Part shown: positions 9,168 through 18,254 of the stretch, one piece after another
Numbering within the stretch: position 1 is the stretch's first letter
Layout: every line of letters begins with the position of its first letter
NCBI GenBank assembly: GCA_027623325.1
Contig: JAQBXY010000001.1
Coordinates: 237,007-301,006 of the forward strand
DNA from: Gemmatimonadota bacterium
GTDB taxonomy: Bacteria; Gemmatimonadota; Gemmatimonadetes; Longimicrobiales; Gaopeijiaceae
Reading direction: 5' to 3'
Length of the DNA stretch: 64,000 nt
Made by a program: the position numbers and the translations under genes
The notes under the pieces: generated by a model
Database searches by the model: none
Told to the model about the DNA's origin: nothing
What the model saw: the letters and a program-made list of their open reading frames with translations, nothing else

Positions 9168-10637
9168 CTAGCTTCCGAGGCCGCCCATCGGGTCGAAGCC
9201 CTGGTAGCCCTTGCCCGGTTTCGGACCCTGATGCGGCGCTCGCGTATAGCCAGCGGTATTCCGACTGATGCGCCGTTGGGCGACCAGTGCCTCGAGCACG
9301 AGCTCACAGGCCGCGACGCGCAGACCGTCGCTGGCCGTGGAGCCGGCGAGCCCGACGTTCTGGATCAGTGTGAGGAGCCCGGGCACGGTCTCGAACCCCT
9401 GTACGCACGCCGCGGAAGAGGAATCCTCACCGATCTGGAGCGCGCCACCTGTCTCGAAGTAGTCCACGATGTCGTCGACATCGGCTCCACCGGCGCGCAC
9501 ATCGAACGTCTGAGAGGAGCTCTGCTGGATCAATTCGCGGGCGATCCGGTCCGCGCCGTGTAGTTCACCTTCGTACTCCAGTTCCATCTTTCCGGTAACC
9601 GCCGGAAGCGCGGCGAAGAGATCGCCGATCCGCGGAACCGTGACGTCTTCGCCGTGACGCAGAGCGCGGCGTTCCGCATTCGAGACGACGGTCTCCATCA
9701 TGGTGATCGGGAGACGTTGGCTAACTCCGGACCGTTGATCGACACGCTTGTCGCCGCGCGCCAGAAACGCCACGCGCTCGATGGTTTCCGCGACAAAGTC
9801 GGGAATCTCCACACACGTGCCCGAACGTGCGACCCATGCCTCTTGTCGGGTGATCTCGATTCCGGTCTCGATCTCCTCGGGATAATGGGTGCGGATTTCC
9901 GCGCCGATCCGGTCCTTCAGCGGCGTGATGATTTTCCCTCGCGCCGTGTAGTCTTCCGGGTTCGCGGTGAAAACCATGAGTACGTCGAGCGCGAGACGAA
10001 TCGGATATCCCTTCACCTGCACATCCCCTTCTTGCAGGATGTTGAAGAGTCCGACCTGGATCTTTCCCGACAGGTCCGGCAGCTCGTTGATCGCGAAGAC
10101 ACCACGATTCGCTCGAGGAAGCAGCCCGTAGTGGATCGTCAGCTCGTCCGCGAGAATGTGCCCGCCGCGGGCGGCCTTGATCGGATCGATGTCACCAATC
10201 ATGTCAGCGATCGTCACATCCGGGGTCGCGAGCTTCTCGACATAGCGGGCGTCGCGGCCGATCCAAGCGATCGGCGTATCGTCGCCGTGTTCCGTCACCA
10301 GGTTTCGGCCGTACTTCGAGAGCGGAGCCAATGGATCGTCGTTCACTTCGCTTCCGGCCAGAATCGGAGTGGCCTCATCGAGCAGCAATGCGAGTTCCCG
10401 CAGGATGCGGCTCTTCGCCTGGCCCCGGAGTCCCAAGAGAATGAAGTCGTGCTTCGCCAGGAGCGCGTTGACGATCTGCGGCACCACGGTGCTTTCATAA
10501 CCCTGCACGCCGGGGAACAGTCTGTCTCCGCTCTTGAGCTTGAGGACGAGGTTTGCTCGAATCTCGTCCTTTACGGTTCGGGTCTGATAGCCGGTAGCCT
10601 TGAGTTCCCCGAGCGTGCGCGGATGTTGCTGACTCAT
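9168..10637 (-). CDS. MoxR/ChlI-like AAA+ ATPase
   Basis: The protein has 489 residues. The Walker A-type loop is GLRGQAKSR. The stretch GGHILADELTIHYGLLPRANRGVFAINELPDLSGKIQVGLF resembles magnesium-chelatase subunit I, followed by EGDVQVKGYP and VMVFTANPEDYTARGKIITPLKDR (sensor I region). It is likely the motor for a VWA co-chaperone, most plausibly the protein encoded at 3432-4724. Substrates of such pairs are usually metalloenzymes or membrane complexes. It stands alone between the PLP gene and ETF-QO. Confidence 0.88.
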   Translation of the reverse strand: MSQQHPRTLGELKATGYQTRTVKDEIRANLVLKLKSGDRLFPGVQGYESTVVPQIVNALLAKHDFILLGLRGQAKSRILRELALLLDEATPILAGSEVNDDPLAPLSKYGRNLVTEHGDDTPIAWIGRDARYVEKLATPDVTIADMIGDIDPIKAARGGHILADELTIHYGLLPRANRGVFAINELPDLSGKIQVGLFNILQEGDVQVKGYPIRLALDVLMVFTANPEDYTARGKIITPLKDRIGAEIRTHYPEEIETGIEITRQEAWVARSGTCVEIPDFVAETIERVAFLARGDKRVDQRSGVSQRLPITMMETVVSNAERRALRHGEDVTVPRIGDLFAALPAVTGKMELEYEGELHGADRIARELIQQSSSQTFDVRAGGADVDDIVDYFETGGALQIGEDSSSAACVQGFETVPGLLTLIQNVGLAGSTASDGLRVAACELVLEALVAQRRISRNTAGYTRAPHQGPKPGKGYQGFDPMGGLGS

Positions 10638-10771
10638 CGTGCGATCTCCCGATCAGTTCAATACAGCCGGCAAGGGTAGAGGCTGGCAGCCGACTTCGCG
10701 ATCTTTTGAGCCGAATCGATACACGCGTCCACCGGCGCGGGTCCAGGTACAACAGCAACGCCGGAGTCACA

Positions 10772-12457
10772 ATGACCGAGGTCACGAGCGTCCTTCGCGG
10801 TTCCGTACGCGCTCTCGATGAGCAGCCCGTCCTGCCGCGGGAACGTTTCATCGTGGCAGATCAGCCCGACAGCGAAGCGATTCCCATGGACGTCGTCTTC
10901 GTCGGTGGTGGTCCGGCAGGCCTCGCGGGCGCCATCGAGTTGGCCCGTCTCGTGAAGAAGGACAACGAGGCTGGCGGTGGCATCGGAGACGTCGAGATCG
11001 GCGTGCTGGAGAAGGCCGGTCAACTCGGCGAGCACAATTTGTCGGGTGCGGTCGTCAATCCCAGTGCGTTCAAGGAGCTCTTTCCGGAACTCTCGATGGA
11101 CGACTTCCCCTTTCGGCGGCCGGTGACGAAAGAGGCCGTTTATGTGATGTCCGAGTCGGGTGCGTATCGCATACCGACTCCTCCGACCATGAAGAACCAC
11201 GGCAACTACATCGCTTCGATCTGTGAGATCGTCCGATGGCTCGGCGAGAAGGCAGAGGGTCTGGGTGTAAACGTGTTTCCCGGATTTCCGGTCGATTCGC
11301 TCCTCGTCGATGGTGACAACGTCATCGGAGTGCGGACGACACCATCAGGCCTCGGCCGCGACGGGGAACCCACCAGTGCCGATGCCATGCCGCCTGTCGA
11401 CCTGACTGCTCGTGTGACTGTGCTGTCGGAGGGCACCCGGGGCGGACTATCACAGGCATGGCTGGAGTGGCAGGGAGTCACGTCCGAGAACCCGCAGATT
11501 TTCGCTCTCGGGGTCAAAGAGGTGTGGAAGGTCAAGAAGCCACTCGACCGCATCATCCACACCATGAATTGGCCGCTGCCGAGTGACGCATTCGGCGGCA
11601 GTTTCATGTACCCGATGGCGGACAACCTCGTTGCCATCGGTCTGGTTGTGGGCCTCGACTACGATGACGCCCGCTTCGACGTTCATGAGGCGCTCCAGCG
11701 CATGAAGCTCCACCCCCTCTTCAGGCCCTATCTGGAGGGAGGTGAGATGATCGAGTGGGGCGCGAAGACCATCCCGGAGGGTGGCTTCTATTCGGTGCCG
11801 AAACGACGACATGGGGACGGTCTGATCATCGTGGGTGATGCGGCCGGCTACGTTGAGGTCTCATCGCTAAAAGGCATTCACTACGCGATGCACTCGGGCA
11901 TCATGGCGGCGCGGCAGATCTTCGAGGCCTTGAAGAACGGCGACACGACCACCGCCGGACTCGCCGGTTACACCGCCGCGGTCGACCGCAGTGTCATCAT
12001 GAAGGACCTGAAAGCCCGCCGGAACATGCGCCTGGCGTTCAAGGGCGGATTCTTCCTGGGTGGTGTGAAGGCAGGCCTTCTCACCGTGACCGGCGGCGCG
12101 TTTCCAGGTGGCAAGATCTCGACCGAGGAAGACGGAGCGCATCCAAAGCGTTTGGGAGTGGCGCCCGCACCGTTCGTGCCGGACGGAAAACTCACCTTTT
12201 CCAAGGTCGACGGCGTCTACAAGTCCGGGAACCAGACACGAGACGACATCCCCGTCCACCTCATCGTCGGACAGGATGTCAGCCCAGAAGCGGCCGAACT
12301 CTACACACACCTTTGTCCGGCCGGAGTCTACGAGCGCGATGGCGATCGGCTCGTCGTGAACGCTCCGAACTGCGTCGACTGCAAGGCCACAGACGTGCTG
12401 GGACCTCGTTGGACACCGCGGGAGGGTGGGAGCGGGCCGACGTATCGACAGATGTAG
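10772..12457 (+). CDS. Electron-transfer flavoprotein:quinone oxidoreductase
   Basis: The protein has about 561 residues and passes electrons from ETF (acyl-CoA and amino-acid dehydrogenases) to membrane quinone. It shows an FAD-binding GGGPAGLAGAIEL, the quinone-side region HNLSGAVVNP, GDAAGYVEVSSLKGIHYAMHSG, and a C-terminal Fe-S domain. In that domain LCPAGVYE and NCVDCKATDV give three of the four usual cluster cysteines; the fourth (normally NCxxCKTCD) is Thr. The start chosen is ATG 10772, which follows GGAG at five bases; the ORF track starts 22 codons earlier. It fits functionally with the acyl-CoA dehydrogenase at 58.7 kb. Confidence 0.93.
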   Translation: MTEVTSVLRGSVRALDEQPVLPRERFIVADQPDSEAIPMDVVFVGGGPAGLAGAIELARLVKKDNEAGGGIGDVEIGVLEKAGQLGEHNLSGAVVNPSAFKELFPELSMDDFPFRRPVTKEAVYVMSESGAYRIPTPPTMKNHGNYIASICEIVRWLGEKAEGLGVNVFPGFPVDSLLVDGDNVIGVRTTPSGLGRDGEPTSADAMPPVDLTARVTVLSEGTRGGLSQAWLEWQGVTSENPQIFALGVKEVWKVKKPLDRIIHTMNWPLPSDAFGGSFMYPMADNLVAIGLVVGLDYDDARFDVHEALQRMKLHPLFRPYLEGGEMIEWGAKTIPEGGFYSVPKRRHGDGLIIVGDAAGYVEVSSLKGIHYAMHSGIMAARQIFEALKNGDTTTAGLAGYTAAVDRSVIMKDLKARRNMRLAFKGGFFLGGVKAGLLTVTGGAFPGGKISTEEDGAHPKRLGVAPAPFVPDGKLTFSKVDGVYKSGNQTRDDIPVHLIVGQDVSPEAAELYTHLCPAGVYERDGDRLVVNAPNCVDCKATDVLGPRWTPREGGSGPTYRQM

Positions 12458-12504
12458 CACCTAGCGCGTGGCGATGGCTTCCAGAAATCCCCCGCAGAGC
12501 TTCG

Positions 12505-13041
12505 CTACCGCCCGGCACCCGACTCTAGGACAGCCCCACCAGGAAGTTCGATACGTCCGCCGAGCTGCAACATCATGGGTGTGATGTCGGCGTAGTCGGC
12601 GGCGCGAAGAATCCGATCGCCCTCCATCTCGATGATCGTGACTACGTTGAGCAACACCTCGAGCCCGGTCGCGACCGGGACCAAGGTGCCCATCGGGCGA
12701 TTCTGGACCGCTGAGAACACCCATTCGGCCACGGCGACACCCTCGGTCGCGTGTATACGCCCGATGTTCATATAGACGTCGTCACCCCAATCGTGCACCG
12801 CCGTGACGTACCCGACGATCTCGTCCAGTCCCTGATAGGTCACCTGGTTCGGATAGTCGTCGTAGGTCGCATGGGGCCAGAACAGATCCTCGATCAGCTC
12901 GGCATCTCCGCTTTCATACGCGGCGATGAGCGATCGGATCGTGACCTCGGCCCGCCGCTCGGCAGCCGACCCATCGGATGATGCGGGTTGGCACGCCGGT
13001 GCGAAGACGCCAAGAATCAGAAAGAGCAGGGACCATCGCAT
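12505..13041 (-). CDS. SnoaL/NTF2-like exported lipoprotein
   Basis: The protein has 178 residues. MRWSLLFLILGVFAPAC is a lipoprotein-type signal. The mature part is a cone-shaped NTF2/SnoaL-like domain (IRSLIAAYESGDAELIEDLFWPHATYDDYPNQ, VTAVHDWGDDVYMNIG, VAVAEWVF). Such domains can bind or isomerise small molecules; no active site can be assigned. It lies 19 bp downstream of an amidohydrolase whose C-terminus is another NTF2-like domain, so the two are probably one operon acting on related substrates. Confidence 0.75.
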   Translation of the reverse strand: MRWSLLFLILGVFAPACQPASSDGSAAERRAEVTIRSLIAAYESGDAELIEDLFWPHATYDDYPNQVTYQGLDEIVGYVTAVHDWGDDVYMNIGRIHATEGVAVAEWVFSAVQNRPMGTLVPVATGLEVLLNVVTIIEMEGDRILRAADYADITPMMLQLGGRIELPGGAVLESGAGR

Positions 13042-13060
13042 GGACGACCTCCAGTTTGGA

Positions 13061-14833
13061 TCAACCGGACGGTGGGTAGTTGCCCATGTTCAGGTGCGAG
13101 ATCCGGTATCCGGCCGTCGTCCGAATCACAACCATCGTCATCGGTCCGCGTGCGGCATCGGCGACTGCCACTCGATTCCCGAAGTGCCACTCGGCCGTGA
13201 TGACCGCGCTTCCGTCGAAGTCGGCGATCAGGGTGTTCTCGAGCCAGAGTTCGTTCTCCGGCCGAAAGCCACCGCTCGTGAAGCCGAGTGCTTCATGCAC
13301 TCCGAGCACCGCATCGAAACCCTCCTTCACCCCTTCCGAATCGGAAGCGAAATAGGTGAGGGATGGATCGCGGCGGAAGACCTCGCCGACGCCATCGAGG
13401 TCGTACCGTCGCCAGAGCCCGAGCCACATCTCGAGCGCCTGTTGGACGCTCGCTGCTCCGCTGGTCGGCTCTTCCTCCGCGACGTCGGCTTCGGTAAGCG
13501 GAGCCCGATAGGCCGACCGGTCGAATCGCTGCGCGTTCTTCCAGACAGCACGGATGGACCGCAAGTTGGCGATATCCTCGAGGGGGTTCTCGGCCAGAAG
13601 CACGAAGGAGACCGGGCGCCCGTGTACGAGTGTGCCGTGGGTTGCCTGGATGCCGATGGCCTCAGCGGCCACACGCGTCGCGGACTCGATCGCCGCCATC
13701 GGCGTCAGCCCACCGTGCGTGACGAGTTCTTCCAACTCTTCGTAGAGTGCCGGGAAGGGCTCCTCGAGGGGCGTGGTGAAGTCTGTGCCCGCCGCGATGG
13801 AGATTCCTTCTTCGAATGCGCGCTTCACCAGCTCACGAGCGAAGCCGGTGTCGCACCGATCGGACGTCGGATTCCTCGGATTCTGCTCGGCGCGTGCATA
13901 CATGGCGAGCGTCGCGTCGAGGATCGTGCCGCGCGAGCGCATCTCTGTGAACAGCTCGGTGAAGACCGGCGACGCAGCGCTGAAGTTCGCGTACTGCGGA
14001 ACCTGGTCGTGGTGGTACTCGGTCGGGGCGTTCGCCATGCCCTCCCAGGCGATGCGGCACACGTGCGAAATCACATCGACGTCACTGCGCACTACGTCGC
14101 TGGGACGGGTCGGAAACACCATGCTGTGCGCCCAGACCTGCATGCCCTGACGGTGGGCCTCGGCCGTGATGTTGCGCACCTCGGCGGGTGCAAGATTCGC
14201 GTAGATCTTGATGCCAGTAGCGTACGTTCCTTTGGCGCGGGCTACCGCCGTCACCAGCTCGGTTTCGGGGGTGATCGCCTGCATCCACGGCACCTGACCG
14301 GCGACCTCCCCGGCCGCAGACGATTGGGGCCGCGGGTCGGTGAGAAACGAGGGGCCGGCCATCAGCGCCGAGTAGTAGATGTCGGGTGCGTCGATCTGTC
14401 CGAGTTTCGCGTCCCTCGCCAAGGACGCGAGGGCTCGACCGTCCCCGGCCATATCCCGCACGGCGATCAGGCCCCCGTAGAGTTGCCGATACAGCTCGGC
14501 TTCGGCGCGTTCGCGGTTCGGTACAGTGGCCAGATGCACGTGGGCATCGATCAGCCCCGGAATCACATAACCACCCCCGAGGTTCACGACGATGGCGTCA
14601 CGCGGCGCATCAGGTCCCGAAAGGAGGTCCCTGCGACTGGCGACCGTCAGGATCTCGTTGCCGCGAATGGCTATCGCTGCGTCCTCAAGCGGTGGGCCGC
14701 CCCGACCGTCGATCAGCGTGAAGCCATACAGGACTTCGAGTGGCGGCGCTCCCTGGATCTGGGCGAGCCCTACGCTCGGCGCGACGAGGCTGATCAGGAC
14801 GCTCAGAAGGGGTGTGATCGGAGATCGCATCAT
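13061..14833 (-). CDS. Exported amidohydrolase fused to a C-terminal NTF2-like domain
   Basis: The protein has 590 residues with an N-terminal signal peptide (LLSVLISLVAPSVGLAQ). The amidohydrolase domain has DAHVHLAT (first metal His pair), a Lys in GIKIYANLAPAEV as in imidazolonepropionase-like members, later histidines in VWAHSMVF and ISHVCR, and AAGTDFTTPL with the catalytic Asp. From about residue 460 (SVQQALEMWLGLWRRYDLDGVGEVF onward) it becomes a SnoaL/DUF4440-like domain. It probably hydrolyses an amide or a peptide-derived compound in the periplasm. The fusion and the neighbouring stand-alone NTF2 protein are unusual together. Confidence 0.85.
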   Translation of the reverse strand: MMRSPITPLLSVLISLVAPSVGLAQIQGAPPLEVLYGFTLIDGRGGPPLEDAAIAIRGNEILTVASRRDLLSGPDAPRDAIVVNLGGGYVIPGLIDAHVHLATVPNRERAEAELYRQLYGGLIAVRDMAGDGRALASLARDAKLGQIDAPDIYYSALMAGPSFLTDPRPQSSAAGEVAGQVPWMQAITPETELVTAVARAKGTYATGIKIYANLAPAEVRNITAEAHRQGMQVWAHSMVFPTRPSDVVRSDVDVISHVCRIAWEGMANAPTEYHHDQVPQYANFSAASPVFTELFTEMRSRGTILDATLAMYARAEQNPRNPTSDRCDTGFARELVKRAFEEGISIAAGTDFTTPLEEPFPALYEELEELVTHGGLTPMAAIESATRVAAEAIGIQATHGTLVHGRPVSFVLLAENPLEDIANLRSIRAVWKNAQRFDRSAYRAPLTEADVAEEEPTSGAASVQQALEMWLGLWRRYDLDGVGEVFRRDPSLTYFASDSEGVKEGFDAVLGVHEALGFTSGGFRPENELWLENTLIADFDGSAVITAEWHFGNRVAVADAARGPMTMVVIRTTAGYRISHLNMGNYPPSG

Positions 14834-14904
14834 GGTCGAGTCACGGGATCACGGGAACTGTCTCGCTAAATGTCACTGATGGTACAGACCGAGCAAGGAA
14901 AAGG

Positions 14905-15759
14905 TCAGAGTTCGTCTTCGACTCGCATGGCGACGCCCGTCGGGGTGATGATGAGCTTCGGCAAAATTGTCCGGACCGGGACCCGACCGATCGCCGCGAG
15001 CGCCTCGCCAGCGGTCCGGAAAGGGGCCAACTGTTCGAGCGTCTTGATCGTCGGGAAGACCATGGGCAGTGTGCCGCTGTCCGCGCGGCGCAGCGCTTCG
15101 GCCGCGGTCACCCAAATGGCGTCGGTCATCTCTCTCGGGTCCACGATCGGCGTCGAGCCTGCCCGGACCTTCGCGGCGAAGAAGCGGGTGTCGTAGCGTC
15201 GTGGCTCCGCCCTGGGCGTGATCCAATGTGCGAGGTACTCGACCGCGTCTCCCGCGATTCTGCACTCCAGCCGACCGACCGCTTCGGCAAAGGAGATGCG
15301 GTCCTCCATGACATCATCACGGATCGAATCGACTACGGAGTCCTCTGCGGCCGTCGGCGGCGACGAGCCGTCCGGGCGCAGCCCGACCAGAATCCCCGTC
15401 TCTTCGAAGGCCTCTCGCAGTGCAGCCAGGTAGTATGCGATGGCGGGCGGGTCGCCGTCGTCCAGTTCGAGCCGTCGGCCCGCCGACGCGGGCGTCAGCG
15501 CGTCGAGGCGCTCGATCGCCTCCGGCGAAGCGTCACTACCGTCGACCCTCCCGCCAGGGAAGACGTATGCCCCGGGGACGAAGCCTGCGCTTCGGCTACG
15601 CCGCATGAGCAGGACCTCCATGCCGGGCTCCGCGTCACGCAACAAAACGATGGTCGCTGCGGGCTTCGCGGCGGCCGGTACCTCGGGAGGGTTCTCGAGA
15701 CTCTGGGCGAATCGATCCGGCAGTCGATCGAACGGGATCTCATAGTCCGAGTCGCTCAT
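14905..15759 (-). CDS. NUDIX hydrolase, NUDT8/NUDT19-like
   Basis: The protein has about 284 residues. The N-terminal ATIVLLRDAEPGMEVLLMRRS and GAYVFPGGRVD precede the NUDIX box core ALREAFEETGILVG (REx2EE). A long insertion separates GGRVD from the box, as in coenzyme A diphosphatase-like NUDT19 relatives, so hydrolysis of CoA or another nucleoside diphosphate derivative is plausible. I chose ATG 15759 because the longer track ORF runs into the upstream gamma-glutamyltransferase gene. The gap to that gene is 10 bp, so they are likely co-transcribed. Confidence 0.85.
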   Translation of the reverse strand: MSDSDYEIPFDRLPDRFAQSLENPPEVPAAAKPAATIVLLRDAEPGMEVLLMRRSRSAGFVPGAYVFPGGRVDGSDASPEAIERLDALTPASAGRRLELDDGDPPAIAYYLAALREAFEETGILVGLRPDGSSPPTAAEDSVVDSIRDDVMEDRISFAEAVGRLECRIAGDAVEYLAHWITPRAEPRRYDTRFFAAKVRAGSTPIVDPREMTDAIWVTAAEALRRADSGTLPMVFPTIKTLEQLAPFRTAGEALAAIGRVPVRTILPKLIITPTGVAMRVEDEL

Positions 15760-15769
15760 GAAGTCTCGC

Positions 15770-17371
15770 TCAATGTCCAGCCGCCATTCCGTCTTTCCGT
15801 GGATCGGAGGCCGCGGCCCACCCGCGCTCGAGCCTGCGAATGACCTGACCTCCCCCGAATGAGATCCCTTCACTATCTCTGATTTCGTGTCCCAGCGCGG
15901 CGAGCCGGTCCTCGACATCGGGGTCGAGCTTCTCGATGGAGACTTCGGCACCACTCAAGTGTCGGAACCGAGCCGCGTCGATAGCCTCCTGAGGATCCAT
16001 GTCGAACTCGATCAGGTTCAGGAGCACCTGCACGTGGCCTTGAGGCTGCATCGGTCCACCCATGACGCCGTAGGACATCCAGGGCGCCCCGTCTTTCGTC
16101 ACGAAAGCCGGGATGATCGTGTGAAACGGACGCTTGCTCGGACCGATCTGATTGGGATGACCCGCTTCCATGGTGAAGCCTGCCCCGCGGTTCTGTAACA
16201 CGACGCCGGTGCCCGGGATCACGACGCCCGACCCGAAGCTCCCGTAGATCGAATTGATGAAGGAGATCATGTTGCCGTGGCGGTCGGCTACGGTCAGATA
16301 CACGGTCTCCGAATTCGTGATCAGGCTACCTGGATCGGGGCGGGCTGCGGCTCGCTGTTGGTCGATGAGCCGCGCGCGTGACGCGATGTACGCCGAGTCG
16401 AGCAGGGCTTCGGGGCGCACATCCATGTGATCGGGATCGGCGACGTACCGGGCCAGGTCGGCGTAGGCCAACTTCTTGGCTTCGATGAGCGTGTGGAGGT
16501 ACTCCGCCGAATTGTGCTTCATGGATCGGAAGTCGAATCCCTCGAGCATCTTCAAGATCTGGAGCGCGGCGATTCCCTGGCCCGCCGGCGGAAGCTCGTA
16601 GAGCGTGTACCCTCGATAGTCCACGGCAAGAGGCTCGACCCATCGAACCTCGTGCGTCCCCAGGTCCTCCAGGGTTAGGTACCCACCCATCTCGTCGAGG
16701 CCCGCGACGATCTCCTGACCCAGGGCACCTCCATAGAACGTCTCGGGTCCGTCCGTCGCGATCCGTTGGAAGGTGCGAGCCAGATCGGGATTGCTGAACC
16801 AGTCACCTGCCTTCGGCGCCTCGCCGTCGATCAAGAACGTGGCGGCGGCACCGGGGTCGCGCCGGAGGCCGTCGGCCGTCTCCGCCCAATCCTGCGCGAT
16901 GATCGGACTGACGGGAAAACCTTCCTCTGCGAGTCGGATCGCGGGCTCGAGTACTTCGGCCAACCTGAGTGTGCCGTGCGCTGTAATCAGAGCGCTCCAG
17001 CCGGACAGCGCTCCGGGAACCGTCACCGAGCGAGGGCCGCTTCCTGGGACGACGTTGGCCCCTTCGGCGATGAGCGTGGCGGCGTCGACCTTCGAGCCCG
17101 ACTTCCCGCTCGCGTCGAGGCCGAAGAGACGACCCGCTTCCGCCGACCAAAGCAGGGCGAACATGTCCCCACCCATGCCCGTCATATGGGGTTCGGTCAC
17201 GTTAAGAACGGCCGCCGCAGCGACAGCGGCGTCGATCGCGTTGCCGCCGTCCTTCAAGATCGTCAGAGCCGCCCCTGTGGCGAGCGGATGGCTCGTCGCG
17301 GCCACCCCATGCGGGGCGTACACGGTGGATCGACCGGAGCACGTCGCGGGACTGGTGACCGGTCCGGTCAT
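15770..17371 (-). CDS. Gamma-glutamyltransferase-family protein
   Basis: The protein has 533 residues of the Ntn-hydrolase GGT fold. ATSHPLATGAALTILKDGGNAIDAAVAAA and GMGGDMFALLW mark the large subunit. The presumed autoprocessing and nucleophile threonine is in SETVYLTVADRHGN, and GPMQPQGHVQVL and the late SFGGGQVI mark the small subunit. No signal peptide is visible, unlike periplasmic Ggt of enteric bacteria, so it may be cytosolic or use another acyl substrate. Its start overlaps the upstream metallo-hydrolase stop (ATGA). Confidence 0.88.
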   Translation of the reverse strand: MTGPVTSPATCSGRSTVYAPHGVAATSHPLATGAALTILKDGGNAIDAAVAAAAVLNVTEPHMTGMGGDMFALLWSAEAGRLFGLDASGKSGSKVDAATLIAEGANVVPGSGPRSVTVPGALSGWSALITAHGTLRLAEVLEPAIRLAEEGFPVSPIIAQDWAETADGLRRDPGAAATFLIDGEAPKAGDWFSNPDLARTFQRIATDGPETFYGGALGQEIVAGLDEMGGYLTLEDLGTHEVRWVEPLAVDYRGYTLYELPPAGQGIAALQILKMLEGFDFRSMKHNSAEYLHTLIEAKKLAYADLARYVADPDHMDVRPEALLDSAYIASRARLIDQQRAAARPDPGSLITNSETVYLTVADRHGNMISFINSIYGSFGSGVVIPGTGVVLQNRGAGFTMEAGHPNQIGPSKRPFHTIIPAFVTKDGAPWMSYGVMGGPMQPQGHVQVLLNLIEFDMDPQEAIDAARFRHLSGAEVSIEKLDPDVEDRLAALGHEIRDSEGISFGGGQVIRRLERGWAAASDPRKDGMAAGH

Positions 17372-17991
17372 GCTTGGCGCTCGAGAACCGTGACTTCCCT
17401 CGAGAAAAGCTCCCTGAGTCGGTCGATATCTTCGGGTGTTCCGTGAGGATCACCCCAGTGGATCGGCACGATGACTTCGGCTCCACACGCCTCACCGGCT
17501 CGAGCGGCCTCTTCGACGCCCATGGTGTAGTGCCCTCCCACGGGCAGGAAAGCCACGTCGCACCGAATTCCGAACATCGACGAAAGGAAGTCCGTGTCGC
17601 CCGCGTGGTAGTACGTGACGTCACCAATCGTGAAGACGTACCCCAACCAACCATGCTCCGGCGTATGGAACTTCTTGTCGATGTTGTACGCGGGGACCGC
17701 CAGGACGTCGAAGCCGTCCAGCTGCAACATGTCGCCGGGCTTCATGAAGTGATCGCCGTCGCCCAACAGCTTCTTCATGGAGGCGGGGGCGATGACCACG
17801 GTGCCTGCGTCGCGCACCCGCGCGATGGCGTCTTCCGAGAAGTTGTCGTAGTGCGGGTGCGTGAGCAGAACGAAGTCGGCCTTGGAGTCCCCGTCCTCAC
17901 CGAGTGGATCGACGTGGACCTCCACGCCCATCCGCCGGATTCGCACGGACGAACCTCTAAACCACGTGATGCCCTCGAGTGAATCGTTCAT
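17368..17991 (-). CDS. MBL-fold metallo-hydrolase (UlaG/UPF0173-like)
   Basis: The protein has 207 residues. It has the metallo-beta-lactamase fold with LLTHPHYDNFSEDAI at the metal site, YYHAGDTDF, and the late VIVPIHWGDPHGT. The usual HxHxDH reads HPHYDN, so the residue that normally provides the second-metal His is Asn. Other ligands appear intact. Members hydrolyse phosphoester or lactone substrates; none is assigned here. I chose ATG 17991; the 48-codon extension in the track has no family similarity. It heads the operon with the GGT-like and NUDIX genes. Confidence 0.8.
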   Translation of the reverse strand: MNDSLEGITWFRGSSVRIRRMGVEVHVDPLGEDGDSKADFVLLTHPHYDNFSEDAIARVRDAGTVVIAPASMKKLLGDGDHFMKPGDMLQLDGFDVLAVPAYNIDKKFHTPEHGWLGYVFTIGDVTYYHAGDTDFLSSMFGIRCDVAFLPVGGHYTMGVEEAARAGEACGAEVIVPIHWGDPHGTPEDIDRLRELFSREVTVLERQA

Positions 17992-18254
17992 GTGGTTTCG
18001 GACGCCGGTGGCGCGAGGAAGGACGAGGTGCCAACCTAACTGCCGCCGCCGAGCCGAAAAAGTGGCGTGAGCGCCGGATGTGATAACGCCAGATTGGCAG
18101 AGAGTCCTGCGATCTCGGCACGAAACCCGGGCCATGATCGTGGCAAGGATCGTGCATTTGAGTGACGAATCAACAAACGGTGGAGCGTTACCCTGTCTGA
18201 CGACAAGCTGACTCCCGACGTCGATGACGTTGTGGGCGAGAGGAAGAGGACCTG
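17992..18254. other. Divergent intergenic region upstream of lon
   Basis: This 263-bp region separates the metallo-hydrolase start from the lon start. It must carry both promoters. A purine-rich GAGGAAGAGG precedes the lon ATG and is the likely ribosome site. I found no tRNA, no convincing heat-shock operator and no open frame with a credible start. Confidence 0.4.

Noticed and set aside
12926-14869. 647-residue plus-strand ORF
   Set aside because: It is antisense to the amidohydrolase, is Arg/His-rich, and has no recognisable domain, so it is a shadow of GC-rich coding DNA.
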